Assembly: GCA_020025575.1 (NCBI GenBank) | Contig: JAHHRW010000007.1 | Span: forward strand, 45,786 to 109,785 | Length of the DNA stretch: 64,000 nucleotides | From: Oscillospiraceae bacterium | GTDB lineage: Bacteria; Bacillota; Clostridia; Oscillospirales; Oscillospiraceae | Direction of reading: 5' to 3' | In this document: in pieces, positions 25,173 to 34,279 of the stretch | How positions within the stretch are numbered: position 1 is the first letter of the stretch | Layout of the letters: every line of letters begins with the position of its first letter | Program-made: the position numbers and the translations under genes | Notes under the pieces: generated by a model | What the model saw: the letters and a program-made list of their open reading frames with translations, nothing else | The model's database searches: none | Told to the model about the DNA's origin: nothing

Positions 25173-28100
25173 TTACTTTAGTACAACATTCTCATTACCC
25201 AGCCGATTTTTGAGTTCATTCAGCATAGATTCTGCCAAATCACACCGGGTTCCTCTGCGCACTTTCGTATCTGCAAAATATAGTATAACACTGCTCTGGC
25301 CCGGAAACATATTCAAAATGGCCTTCACTTTGCTGTAATTTGGATCCTGCTCGCTGTTGATGCGCAAATATAGGGTACCGGTTGGTTTTTTAGGCGCCGG
25401 AGTTTCCTCTTGTTCGAACATTTTCTGCGAGAAATCAGAAATTGGTCTCGCTCGATTCACAATGATCTGAGGATCTTTGTCATCTCGAAAAGAGACTCTG
25501 CCGGTAATAACCACCGCAGAATTTTCCTTCAAATATCCACCATACTGACTCAGCACATTGGAAAATGCAAGCATTTCCAGTGCCGCAGTATCATCTTCAA
25601 TGGTCACATTGGCCATCAGCGAATTATTCCGGGTGGTCCTCATCTTCACCGTCTGCACAATACCGGCAATGCTGACAATCTGGTCATCCGAAAATTGGCT
25701 ATCTTCATCCAAAAGTGCAACAATGGGAACAACATGGGTGTTTTTCAGAAACGGTCTGTAATCATCCATGGGATGACCACTTAAATATAGCCCCGTGGTC
25801 TCTTTTTCCATCGCCATCAGATCCGCCTTACTGAGTTCCGGCAGTGCAGGGATTGGAATGGCCGCACCGGGTTCATCCTCTTCCATCATGCCAAAAAGCC
25901 CCATCTGACCTTCCAGATTTTTCTTGCGGCTGGAAACAATCGAATCCATCATACTGTCATACACCGCCAGCAGTTCGCTGCGGTGTCTTCCAAATCCGTC
26001 CATTGCTCCGCATTTAATCAGATTTTCCACCGCACGCTTGTTGAGTTCCTCTCCCATCCTCTGGAGAAAATCTTCCAGCGAACGGAATGGCCCCCCCTCT
26101 TCCCGCTTTGCAACCATGCTGCGAATCAAGCCCCTGCCGATATTCTTTACCGCACCAAGGCCAAAACGGATGTTCTTTTCCTCGACAGTAAACACATCTT
26201 CTGACTGGTTAATGTCGGGGGGAAGTACCGCAATGTTCATTTCTTTACATTCGGCAATGTAACTGGAAACTTTTGTAGCAGAGTCTAAAACAGAGGTCAT
26301 CAGTGCTGCCATATACTCTCTGGGATAGTGACACTTTAAATAAGCAGTCTGATAGGACACATAGGCATAGCAAACTGCATGTGCCTTGTTAAATGCATAG
26401 TTTGCAAAATCGACAATTTCATCGTAGATAGACTGAGCAGCCTCTTCACTGACCCCCTTCGACATGGCGCCAGGAATATTTTGCTCCGGGTCACCGTAGA
26501 CAAAGGCCTTTCGTTCAGCCTCAATGACCTTCATCTTCTTTTTGGAGATTGCACGGCGAATATTATCCGCCTGCCCCATGGTGTATCCACCCAGACTTCG
26601 GAATATCTCGATAACCTGCTCCTGATAGACAATACACCCATAAGTAACCTGGAGAATTGGCTCCAGCAGGGGTGTTTTATAGGTAATTTTCCGATGGTCA
26701 TGCTTATTTGCAATAAATCTTGGAATGGAGTCCATGGGGCCAGGACGATACAGCGCCACAATTGCCGTCAGATCTTCAATGGAAGTGGGCCTCATGTTGA
26801 TACACACGCCTTTGATTCCCGCAGATTCCAACTGGAACACACCCTGGGTCTTACCTTCGGACAGCATCTGGAATGTCTCAGGGTCATCATCTCGGATATT
26901 CTCAACAGAAAAGTACGGCGTATGACGACGAATTTGTTCTTCGGTATTCTTGATAACCGTCAGGTTCCGAAGTCCCAAGAAATCCATTTTCAGAAGTCCC
27001 AGTTCCTCGATTGTGGTCATGGTGTACTGGGTAACGATGGTATCATCGTTCCGTGACAACGGCACATAGTCACACACCGGACGATCCGTAATCACCACAC
27101 CAGCTGCGTGGGTTGAGGTGTTTCTGGGCATTCCCTCCAGACTTCTTGCGGTATCAATGAGTTTCCTCACCCGTTCATCTTCTTCATACATGGCCTTCAG
27201 CTGAGGTGACGTTTTTAGTGCCTCATCCAGCGTAATATGGGGTGTGCTAGGTACCAGTTTCGCAACCACATCTGTCTCTGCATAGGTGAAGTTCAGCGCA
27301 CGACCCACATCTCGGATTGCACCCCGAGCTGCCATGGTACCGAAGGTCGCAATCTGTGCCACATGATCGGAACCATATTTACGCATCACATATTCTATAA
27401 CCTCGCCTCTGCGTTCCTGACAGAAGTCTGTATCAAAGTCCGGCATGCTCACGCGCTCAGGATTCAGGAATCGCTCAAAAATCAGCGCATACTTCATGGG
27501 GTCTATTTCTGTGATGTGCATACAGTACGCCACGATAGAGGCTGCACCCGAGCCACGACCGGGGCCCACCGGGATACCGGATTCCTTGGCATAACGAATA
27601 AAATCCCAGACGATGAGATAGTAGTTTACATAACCCATCCGGCTGATGACATCAATCTCATATTCCAGTCGATCCTTGTATTCCTGAGATGGATTTTCAT
27701 AGCGTTTAGCAAAACCATCGTAGCAAAGTTTTCGAAAATATGTTTCGCTTGTATACCCCTCCGGCACCGGGAAAGACGGCAGATGATATTGCTTGAATAC
27801 AAATTCCACATTGCACCGCTGGGCAATCCGAACCGTGTTCTCAAATGCCTCTTCATATCCCGGAAACAGGGCTTTCATCTCCGCCTCACTCTTGAGGTAA
27901 AACTCCTCTGTTTCAAAGCGCATCCGGTTCTCTTCATCCACTGTTTTTCCGGTCTGGATACACAGCAGTACATCCTGCATTGCTGCATCCTCTTTGCGCA
28001 GATAATGGGCATCATTGGTGACAACCAGCGGCAACCCCGTTTCCCGGGCCAGGCGCTGAATCCCCTGATTCACAGGAATTTGCGCATCAATGCCATGATC

Positions 28101-28625
28101 CTGCATCTCAAGGAAGAAATTCCCTTCACCAAAGATCCGCGCAAGGTTTAATGCGTATTCCTTTGCCCCTTCATAGTCGTTGTGTAACAGCCTCTGTGGC
28201 ACAGCGCCTCCGAGGCAGGCCGACAGTGCAATCAAGCCCTCGTGGTATTGTTCCAGCAGCTCCAGATCCACTCTCGGTTTTCCGTAAAATCCATTTGTAA
28301 AAGCCTGCGACACCAGCTGACAAAGATTTTCATATCCTTTCATACTCTCGCACAAGAGCACCAGGTGATATGCCTCGTTGTCAACGCCATGCACACGATC
28401 TGACATTTTTCGGGGGGCTACATAAACTTCGCAGCCAATAATGGGTTTTACCCCCGCTGCCTTGGCTGCCTTATAAAAATCAATACAGCCATACATGACG
28501 CCGTGATCCGTAATCGCTATGGCATCCTGCCCCAGCTCCTTCACCCGATCCATCATTTTTTCAATGCGGCAGGCGCCATCGAGCAAGCTGTACTCCGTAT
28601 GAACATGCAAATGCACAAAACCCAT
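25173..28625 (-). CDS. dnaE: DNA polymerase III alpha subunit DnaE
   Basis: A 1150-residue replicative polymerase subunit. An N-terminal PHP domain (VHLHVHTEYSLLDGACR, AITDHGVMYG, ENTVRIA region) is followed by the C-family polymerase core with PDFDTDFCQERR (catalytic Asp pair), GPGRGSGAASIVAYC and ATFGTMAARGAIRDVGR. A helix-hairpin-helix region and an OB domain (about 995-1080, VSIAGIVQTVKMRTTRN) come near the C-terminus. It belongs to the DnaE class, not PolC; Firmicutes generally have both. Its ATG overlaps the whiA stop (TAATG). The 54-base gap before the lipoprotein gene could hold a promoter. Confidence 0.97.
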   Translation of the reverse strand: MGFVHLHVHTEYSLLDGACRIEKMMDRVKELGQDAIAITDHGVMYGCIDFYKAAKAAGVKPIIGCEVYVAPRKMSDRVHGVDNEAYHLVLLCESMKGYENLCQLVSQAFTNGFYGKPRVDLELLEQYHEGLIALSACLGGAVPQRLLHNDYEGAKEYALNLARIFGEGNFFLEMQDHGIDAQIPVNQGIQRLARETGLPLVVTNDAHYLRKEDAAMQDVLLCIQTGKTVDEENRMRFETEEFYLKSEAEMKALFPGYEEAFENTVRIAQRCNVEFVFKQYHLPSFPVPEGYTSETYFRKLCYDGFAKRYENPSQEYKDRLEYEIDVISRMGYVNYYLIVWDFIRYAKESGIPVGPGRGSGAASIVAYCMHITEIDPMKYALIFERFLNPERVSMPDFDTDFCQERRGEVIEYVMRKYGSDHVAQIATFGTMAARGAIRDVGRALNFTYAETDVVAKLVPSTPHITLDEALKTSPQLKAMYEEDERVRKLIDTARSLEGMPRNTSTHAAGVVITDRPVCDYVPLSRNDDTIVTQYTMTTIEELGLLKMDFLGLRNLTVIKNTEEQIRRHTPYFSVENIRDDDPETFQMLSEGKTQGVFQLESAGIKGVCINMRPTSIEDLTAIVALYRPGPMDSIPRFIANKHDHRKITYKTPLLEPILQVTYGCIVYQEQVIEIFRSLGGYTMGQADNIRRAISKKKMKVIEAERKAFVYGDPEQNIPGAMSKGVSEEAAQSIYDEIVDFANYAFNKAHAVCYAYVSYQTAYLKCHYPREYMAALMTSVLDSATKVSSYIAECKEMNIAVLPPDINQSEDVFTVEEKNIRFGLGAVKNIGRGLIRSMVAKREEGGPFRSLEDFLQRMGEELNKRAVENLIKCGAMDGFGRHRSELLAVYDSMMDSIVSSRKKNLEGQMGLFGMMEEDEPGAAIPIPALPELSKADLMAMEKETTGLYLSGHPMDDYRPFLKNTHVVPIVALLDEDSQFSDDQIVSIAGIVQTVKMRTTRNNSLMANVTIEDDTAALEMLAFSNVLSQYGGYLKENSAVVITGRVSFRDDKDPQIIVNRARPISDFSQKMFEQEETPAPKKPTGTLYLRINSEQDPNYSKVKAILNMFPGQSSVILYFADTKVRRGTRCDLAESMLNELKNRLGNENVVLK

Positions 28626-29536
28626 TAAACTTCCCCCTTGGCTATCATCATCAATTTCTTTAATCGTTGGTTCATTGCGGGTTTTGTAATCGGCGGTTCC
28701 ATCATCGCAGCCAATTCTGTCAGACTGGAGACCGGATTCTGTTCTCTGGCCAGAGCCGCCTGCTGCAACTTTGCAGGCAGCCGCTCCATCATGTTCCGCT
28801 CCCGTATGACACGAATGGCATTGATCTGTTCCCGGGCCGCATCTACAACCTTTGATGTATTCGCCTCATCGCAGTTACAACGGCGATTGACCTTGTTTTT
28901 CAGTTCTTTCTCTAATCTGGCCTCAATGATTCCCATGGCAGCAACAGGTGCACCCAAGAAAGTGAGGCAGTCGGAAATCAGGTCACTTTGTTTCAGATAC
29001 AGCACCTGACTGCCGCTGCGGCTGGTCATTTTCGGGTAAAATCCCAGTGTCTCCTCCATGAGTGTATAGGTCTCCCGACCAACCGCCTGATGGGCAGTCA
29101 CAAACTCCAAATGGTATCCCTTGGCTGGGTCTGTTACCGATCCTCCGGCCAGAAAAGCACCCCGTAAAAAAGCAGTGCGGCAGCACTCATCCTCCAATAC
29201 GGAAAGGTTTACATGCAGCGACAGCATCTTATCCAGCTCAAATCCATAGGTATGAAAAATAACCCCCAGCTTTTTGGCGTCTGAAATCTGAAATACCAAC
29301 TTCCCCGGCGCTGCCACCGATGGAAACTCATCAAACTCCAAGCCAAAGGCTTTCCGAAACAATTTGGGCAAAAGCATCGCAAGATCCCGGCTCTCTGTGA
29401 CGATTCGGATGGTATCCTGGCTGAATGTGTTGCTATATAGCAGGATTCCGAAAGCCTGAGCCACGGCGCAGCATCGTTTCGATGGAAAATCCCTGCAGAT
29501 TTCCGCCTTAGCTCCGGCAGAAAAGGACAGACTCAT
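28625..29536 (-). CDS. whiA: Sporulation/division regulator WhiA
   Basis: A 303-residue DNA-binding protein with a LAGLIDADG-like N-terminal domain (FLRGAFLAGGSVTDPAKGYHLEF) and a C-terminal helix-turn-helix (SLTELAAMMEPPITKPAMNQRLKKL). The segment RCNCDEANTSKVVDAAREQI is a strong family signature. MSLSFSAGAKAEICRDF is chosen as start because it fits the family and has GAGGGAG upstream. It follows murB by 16 bases; the usual Firmicute neighbours rapZ and yvcK are missing here. Confidence 0.95.
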   Translation of the reverse strand: MSLSFSAGAKAEICRDFPSKRCCAVAQAFGILLYSNTFSQDTIRIVTESRDLAMLLPKLFRKAFGLEFDEFPSVAAPGKLVFQISDAKKLGVIFHTYGFELDKMLSLHVNLSVLEDECCRTAFLRGAFLAGGSVTDPAKGYHLEFVTAHQAVGRETYTLMEETLGFYPKMTSRSGSQVLYLKQSDLISDCLTFLGAPVAAMGIIEARLEKELKNKVNRRCNCDEANTSKVVDAAREQINAIRVIRERNMMERLPAKLQQAALAREQNPVSSLTELAAMMEPPITKPAMNQRLKKLMMIAKGEV

Positions 29537-29552
29537 TCCATTCACTCCCTCA

Positions 29553-30455
29553 TTACCAGATTCGTACTTCCGGTTCCAGGCGAATACCGGTGTGGTCATA
29601 TACGCGGTCAGAAACCTGCTGCAGCAGACTCTTCACATCTTCAGCCGTCGCACCGCCCAGATTTACCACAAATCCTGCGTGTTTCTCAGAAACAGCCGCA
29701 CCACCTACCCGGAACCCCTTTAGACCGGTCTGCTCAATTAAGGCCGCTGCATAGCCGCCCACCGGGCGCTTAAATGCAGAACCAGCACTGGGCATATCCA
29801 GCGGCTGGGATGCCGTGCGTTTTCCAATCAACTCCTTGATTCGACTGCGGACTTCTTCCGCAGGTTTTGGCTCTAGTTCAAATTCCGCTGCAACCACAAT
29901 CCATGAATGATCCTGAATTGCACTGTGTCGATAGGAGAAACCAATCTCATCACGATTCAGCCATCTGCAATCACCGTGCTCATCCACAATTCTTACCCGG
30001 GTACATACATCCTTGATTTCCCCGCCATAGGCACCGGCATTCATAAACACACCGCCGCCAACGCTCCCGGGGATACCATGTGCAAATTCCAAACCGGAAA
30101 GGCCATGACCTGCCGCAAAAAGTGCCGCACGACTCATGGTCACACCTGCCATCACCCGAATACCGGTATCACTGATGCGTTCCATACCGTCCAAGCAGTC
30201 CTTCAAACAAATGACCAACCCCCGGACACCCGCATCCGGCGCCAGTACATTGGTTCCTGCACCCAGTATAGCAGGTTTTATGTCCATTTCATTGGACAAT
30301 TTTAACAGCATAGCAAGCTCCTTTTCATTTTTCGGCAGTGCGACACATTCTGCATTTCCGCCGATACGAAAGGACGTAAACTTAGAGAGCGGCTGCTCAC
30401 TTCGCAACTCTAAAGATGGGATATTTTCCCTTATTTTATCAATAATTTGAATCAT
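29553..30455 (-). CDS. murB: UDP-N-acetylmuramate dehydrogenase MurB
   Basis: A 300-residue FAD enzyme that reduces enolpyruvyl-UDP-GlcNAc to UDP-MurNAc with NADPH. FAD-binding motifs are LGAGTNVLAPD and the GIPGSVGGGVFMNAGAYGGE block. The catalytic region has YRHSAIQ, GSAFKRP and a terminal LEPEVRIW with the active-site Glu, and matches the short type-II MurB. The start MIQIID has GGAGGTG upstream; an earlier in-frame ATG precedes that site. A promoter at 30491-30519 starts the murB-whiA-dnaE unit. Confidence 0.96.
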   Translation of the reverse strand: MIQIIDKIRENIPSLELRSEQPLSKFTSFRIGGNAECVALPKNEKELAMLLKLSNEMDIKPAILGAGTNVLAPDAGVRGLVICLKDCLDGMERISDTGIRVMAGVTMSRAALFAAGHGLSGLEFAHGIPGSVGGGVFMNAGAYGGEIKDVCTRVRIVDEHGDCRWLNRDEIGFSYRHSAIQDHSWIVVAAEFELEPKPAEEVRSRIKELIGKRTASQPLDMPSAGSAFKRPVGGYAAALIEQTGLKGFRVGGAAVSEKHAGFVVNLGGATAEDVKSLLQQVSDRVYDHTGIRLEPEVRIW

Positions 30456-30490
30456 TTTAAGTAAAACACCTCCGGGTGTATAATAATCAC

Positions 30491-30519
30491 AGTATATCAT
30501 ATTGCATCATTGTTTTCAA
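30491..30519 (-). promoter_or_regulatory. Promoter of murB-whiA-dnaE
   Basis: TTGAAA (30519-30514) and TATACT (30496-30491) are separated by 17 bases on minus, about 36 bases upstream of the murB ATG. Confidence 0.75.
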
Positions 30520-30552
30520 TTGTCACCTAGCGTTAATTTTTTGTTACGAAAG

Positions 30553-30585
30553 AAAAAGGGCAACCGAAAAAACGGTTGCCCTTTT
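30553..30585 (-). terminator. Terminator of the polyferredoxin gene
   Basis: GGGCAACCG and CGGTTGCCC are separated by six A and flanked by A5 and T4, giving a bidirectional terminator just after the polyferredoxin stop (30597). Confidence 0.9.
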
Positions 30586-30596
30586 AAAGATAATCC

Positions 30597-30986
30597 TTAT
30601 TTTTCCACGATCTCCAAGACTTCCATAGGACATGCCTTGACGCAGATACCGCAGGCGATGCACTTTGAGGTAGGAGCATCATCATTTGCCACCATGACCT
30701 TCATGGGACATACTTCCACGCACTTACCGCAGTTGGTACATAGTTTCTTGTCGATCATGTAAACACCCGTCTTAGGGTTCTGGGTGATTGCGCCAGCCTC
30801 ACAGACCTTTGCACACTTGCCGCACTGGATGCAGGTCATCGGCTTAGCACCGCCATTCTTGCCCGCTACAATCTGGATGGCAGACTTATCGGGATCGAAT
30901 GTCTTGTAAAACGCAACAGAACAGGCTCGAACGCACTCCAGACATGCCATACAGGCAACGTCTTTTTTGACAGAGAGTTTCTTCAT
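30597..30986 (-). CDS. Polyferredoxin with four 4Fe-4S sites (CooF/HycB-like)
   Basis: A 129-residue cytoplasmic electron carrier. Four Cys-x2-Cys-x2-Cys-x3-Cys motifs are visible in order: CMACLECVRAC, CIQCGKCAKVC, CTNCGKCVEVC and CIACGICVKAC. The last two form a bacterial 2[4Fe-4S] ferredoxin pair. This arrangement matches small subunits that pass electrons to hydrogenases, CO dehydrogenase or formate enzymes. No catalytic partner gene is adjacent; it has its own promoter and terminator, so it is a stand-alone carrier whose partner is unknown. Confidence 0.92.
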   Translation of the reverse strand: MKKLSVKKDVACMACLECVRACSVAFYKTFDPDKSAIQIVAGKNGGAKPMTCIQCGKCAKVCEAGAITQNPKTGVYMIDKKLCTNCGKCVEVCPMKVMVANDDAPTSKCIACGICVKACPMEVLEIVEK

Positions 30987-31025
30987 AGCAGAGGATTCTC
31001 CTTTTTTTATTATGTAGTCTCCATC

Positions 31026-31054
31026 ATTATATTATCATTAGATAAAAATTTCAA
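31026..31054 (-). promoter_or_regulatory. Promoter of the polyferredoxin gene
   Basis: TTGAAA (31054-31049) and consensus TATAAT (31031-31026) are 17 bases apart on minus. Confidence 0.8.
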
Positions 31055-31195
31055 TAATTATTTGATATTTTTTTCCCGATTTAAAATCTTGGTATGAAAT
31101 TGCATATTTTCCTTATATATTTCATTAAATAAGGGACTATTTTTCTTGCAATTGGAAATACTGTAGCTGTCAGGCGCATAAAAAGGAGGATTATT

Positions 31196-31513
31196 ATGAA
31201 AAAATATATCTGTGGTGCAACAGCATTGTTGCTGGCAGCTACGCTGCTTTTCGGCTGTGGCAATGGCAATGTCTCTAACCAGCCTGGTGGGAGAATTACC
31301 GACCCCACGTCTATTACACCTACCATCATCCCAGAACCGACCATGACATCAGAAACGAACCACTCTGCAAATGCAGGGACAAATCCAACAACACAGGCCA
31401 ATGGCGATAACACTCTCACCACCGAGATGACTACCCCCTTCCCTGATGGAACTACCGGCACTGAGGATTCATCCAGTTACACTGAACGCAACCGTACTGA
31501 CATCAACCCGTAA
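31196..31513 (+). CDS. Small Thr/Asn/Pro-rich lipoprotein
   Basis: A 105-residue protein with a lipoprotein signal (MKKYICGATALLLAATLLFGC, lipidated Cys21). The mature part of about 84 residues is low-complexity, dominated by Thr, Asn, Pro, Ser and Gly, with no predicted fold. It has AAAGGAGG upstream and a perfect terminator downstream, so it is a real, separately expressed gene. It may be a spacer-like surface peptide or act in spore or envelope biology; no function can be assigned. It is divergent from the polyferredoxin. Confidence 0.8.
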   Translation: MKKYICGATALLLAATLLFGCGNGNVSNQPGGRITDPTSITPTIIPEPTMTSETNHSANAGTNPTTQANGDNTLTTEMTTPFPDGTTGTEDSSSYTERNRTDINP

Positions 31514-31516
31514 AAA

Positions 31517-31547
31517 ATGGCGCGGATTAAATCCGCGCCATTTTTTT
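31517..31547 (+). terminator. Terminator of the small lipoprotein gene
   Basis: ATGGCGCGGAT (31517-31527) and its exact complement (31531-31541) enclose a 3-base loop and are followed by seven T. The A-run upstream makes it usable from minus too, for the nucleoside kinase. Confidence 0.93.
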
Positions 31548-31592
31548 GTAATCCTATATCTGAAAATATTCCGTTTCCCGAATAAGTCAACT

Positions 31593-33293
31593 CTACTTTC
31601 GGTAAAAACTGTTTCCGCCAATAAATTCCCGGATCAAGCTTGTGGGAGGTATCTCATCATCCACACTGGCCTCCTGGACAAAGTTCAGGATTTTAACCAT
31701 TGCCCGTACTTCATCATAATAAGGATTTTCCGGCTGAACCGCAGTCAGCAGCGGATAGATATGCTTTTTCAAAACAGCAATCTCGTACAGCGTTGAACTA
31801 TTGAAAATCACATCCGCATTCTCCTGGTAGAGGAAAATCCATCTTCTCTCACCCCGCTGAACAGAATCCCACATAGACAGCGTATGTTCAACCGAGGAGC
31901 CCCTGGTCTCATAGTCTCGCACCGTACGTCGGAGCAGGCGAAGATAACTGGTTGGAATTCGATTGTGATTATCCAGATTCAGGGGAATCAACGCACTGAC
32001 ATACATTTTGAAAATCAGTGCAGGGTCCACATGATCCGGATGGAGCACCGGATTGAGTGCATGCAGTCCCTCTACAATTACCACGCTATCATCGGCAAGC
32101 CGGATGCGATTTCCGTTCCATTCCCGCCGGCCTGTCTTAAAGTTAAACTGGGGAATTTCGACTTCTTCACCAGACAGTAATTTCTGCAGATCTTCCCTAA
32201 ATAGCTCCGTGTCAATGGTATTGATATGCTCCAAATCCAACTTTCCATCCGGGCCAGGTTCAATCAGATTTCGATCAATATAGTAATCATCCAAACTCAT
32301 CAGTACCGGACGCATCCCATGAACCCGCAGCTGCACCGCAAGACGGTTTGCAGAGGTGGTCTTTCCTGAGGAACTGGGACCTGCCAGCATCACTGCTTTG
32401 GCTCCTCGGTCGCAAACCATATCTGCAATCTGAGAAAAGCTCTTTTCGTGGAGCGCTTCGTTCACGCGAATCAACTCTCTGATTTTGCCACTGCATACCA
32501 GATCATTTAAATCCGCAACACTCTGGCAATCCAGCAGTGTACACCACCGCTCCCCTTCCGAACAAACTCTGAAGAAGTTTGGCATTTGGGTAAAACGGGC
32601 CAACCGATCTGGATTGAGGGAATCCGGAAAAATGAACATAAAGCCCCCGTCCACAGCAACGATATCCCAAACAGTCAAATACCCGGTAGAGGGCATCATT
32701 TCTCCATAGTAGTAATCCACGAAATCCCCGTAGGTATATACATCGAAATGGGGAACCGTTCTCCAGGAAAGCAGCCTTGCCTTATCCTCTTGGCCATCTT
32801 TCTTGAAATAGTCAATGGCCTCCTGGGTGGAAATACGCTTGCGCAGCAGGGGAATATCCTGAGCAATCAGTTCTGAAACTCGGGTCTTCAACGCATCTAC
32901 AGAAAAGTCTTCACAGGCAACCTCAATATAGACTCCCTGCCCTACTGTAAAATTCATCTTTGCTGTAACGCCCGGGTATAGTTGATGCAGCGCCAAAAAC
33001 AGCACAAACTGAACCGTCCTGGTATATGCCTCACGACCAGTGGGATTACTATAACGCAAAAGCTTGATTCTTCCGCCTGAGGCCGCCATTGCTCTGCGCT
33101 GAGACTGAACTGGCTCTGCATCGTGACTTTTTCGGACAGGAACATAATTCAGCGTAAAAATCTCCCCGGCAATTTTTGCTGCCAGTGGGCGTGCAGACAA
33201 TTCCTGAGAATCCAGCCCCAGTGCCCGAATCAAATCCAGAAGTGTCTGCCCCGGCTCTGCCTCAATCATATTGTGATCAATCCATAGTTTCAT
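31593..33293 (-). CDS. Uridine/cytidine kinase-like nucleoside kinase with TGS/ThrRS-like N-terminal region
   Basis: A 566-residue protein. The first 60 residues (LWIDHNMIEAEPGQTLLDL) look like a TGS domain. The next 200 resemble the editing/SAD region of threonyl-tRNA synthetase (YPGVTAKMNFTVGQGVYIEV). The C-terminal 280 residues form a P-loop uridine kinase/phosphoribulokinase domain with Walker A AGPSSSGKTT, SLDDYYIDR and VVIVEGLHALNP. This fusion is widespread in Firmicutes; the physiological substrate is uncertain. The second of two tandem ATGs (33293) has the better spacing to AGGAGG. It runs after metA on the same strand with a 49-base gap. Confidence 0.88.
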   Translation of the reverse strand: MKLWIDHNMIEAEPGQTLLDLIRALGLDSQELSARPLAAKIAGEIFTLNYVPVRKSHDAEPVQSQRRAMAASGGRIKLLRYSNPTGREAYTRTVQFVLFLALHQLYPGVTAKMNFTVGQGVYIEVACEDFSVDALKTRVSELIAQDIPLLRKRISTQEAIDYFKKDGQEDKARLLSWRTVPHFDVYTYGDFVDYYYGEMMPSTGYLTVWDIVAVDGGFMFIFPDSLNPDRLARFTQMPNFFRVCSEGERWCTLLDCQSVADLNDLVCSGKIRELIRVNEALHEKSFSQIADMVCDRGAKAVMLAGPSSSGKTTSANRLAVQLRVHGMRPVLMSLDDYYIDRNLIEPGPDGKLDLEHINTIDTELFREDLQKLLSGEEVEIPQFNFKTGRREWNGNRIRLADDSVVIVEGLHALNPVLHPDHVDPALIFKMYVSALIPLNLDNHNRIPTSYLRLLRRTVRDYETRGSSVEHTLSMWDSVQRGERRWIFLYQENADVIFNSSTLYEIAVLKKHIYPLLTAVQPENPYYDEVRAMVKILNFVQEASVDDEIPPTSLIREFIGGNSFYRK

Positions 33294-33342
33294 CATTTGG
33301 CCTCCTTCTGCGAATCCTATGCCAGCGTATGATGCACCATGT

Positions 33343-34263
33343 CTACTTCCCAATTGACATGATGTCATAAGGCGTAGTCTGATATACAAAATAGTTTAAC
33401 CAATTACTAAAGAGAAGATTTGCATGGCCTCGCCAACGAACGATCGGCTCCTGAGTGTCATCATCACCTGGGAAATAATTGGCAGGAACTTGAATCGGCA
33501 ACCCCTGATTTTTGTCACGGATGTACTCCCGTTTCAGTGTATCCGGATCATATTCAGAGTGGCCCGTTATGAAAATCTGGCGGCCCAGCTTGTTCATCAC
33601 TGCGTAGACGCCGGCCTCTTCCGAAGATGCCAAAATTTTCAGTCCCGGGACCGCTTCGATATCCGCCCGTTGTACGGTTGTATGGCGGGAATGCGGTGCC
33701 CAGAAAACATCATCGAACCCTCTCAGCAAAATAGCCCGCTTGTATTCAACCTTATGGGGATACACACCAAATAATTTCTCCGGTAACGGATGCTTTTTGA
33801 TTCCATAATGGTAGTATAGCCCCGCCTGCGCCCCCCAGCAGATGTGGAGGGTCGAATGCACATGGGCTTTGCTCCACTCCATAATCTCACACAGCTCAGG
33901 CCAATAATCCACCTGTTCAAATTCCATCTGTTCTACCGGTGCACCGGTAATCACCATTCCGTCAAACTTTCGTCCCTTGATTTCATCAAAGGTCTTGTAG
34001 AAATTCAGCAGATGCTCCTGAGAAACATTTTTCGATTTATGTGTGGACATGGTCATCAGTTCCAGCCGAACTTGCAGGGGGGTGTTTCCCAGCAACCGGG
34101 ACAGCTGCGTTTCTGTGACAATCTTTGTGGGCATAAGGTTCAACAGCAGAATCTCCAACGGACGAATGTCCTGACTGCATGCCCGCTGCTGATTCATAAC
34201 AAATATATTTTCCCGATGCAGGGTTTCTGCCGCAGGAAGGTCATTGGGGATTTGAATGGGCAC
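33343..34263 (-). CDS. metA: Homoserine O-acetyltransferase (MetA family)
   Basis: A 306-residue enzyme that activates homoserine for methionine synthesis. The catalytic Cys142 lies in LHICWGAQAGLYYHYG, with His and Glu in the later FITGHSEYD segment. Residue 111 is Glu (ITGAPVEQMEF), which in this family is known to select acetyl-CoA; Gly at that place selects succinyl-CoA. So acetyl is favoured despite the common succinyltransferase name. It starts with GTG, with AGGAGGGG upstream, 16 bases after metY. Together they convert homoserine to homocysteine. Confidence 0.94.
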   Translation of the reverse strand: MPIQIPNDLPAAETLHRENIFVMNQQRACSQDIRPLEILLLNLMPTKIVTETQLSRLLGNTPLQVRLELMTMSTHKSKNVSQEHLLNFYKTFDEIKGRKFDGMVITGAPVEQMEFEQVDYWPELCEIMEWSKAHVHSTLHICWGAQAGLYYHYGIKKHPLPEKLFGVYPHKVEYKRAILLRGFDDVFWAPHSRHTTVQRADIEAVPGLKILASSEEAGVYAVMNKLGRQIFITGHSEYDPDTLKREYIRDKNQGLPIQVPANYFPGDDDTQEPIVRWRGHANLLFSNWLNYFVYQTTPYDIMSIGK

Positions 34264-34279
34264 AGAACACCCCTCCTAG

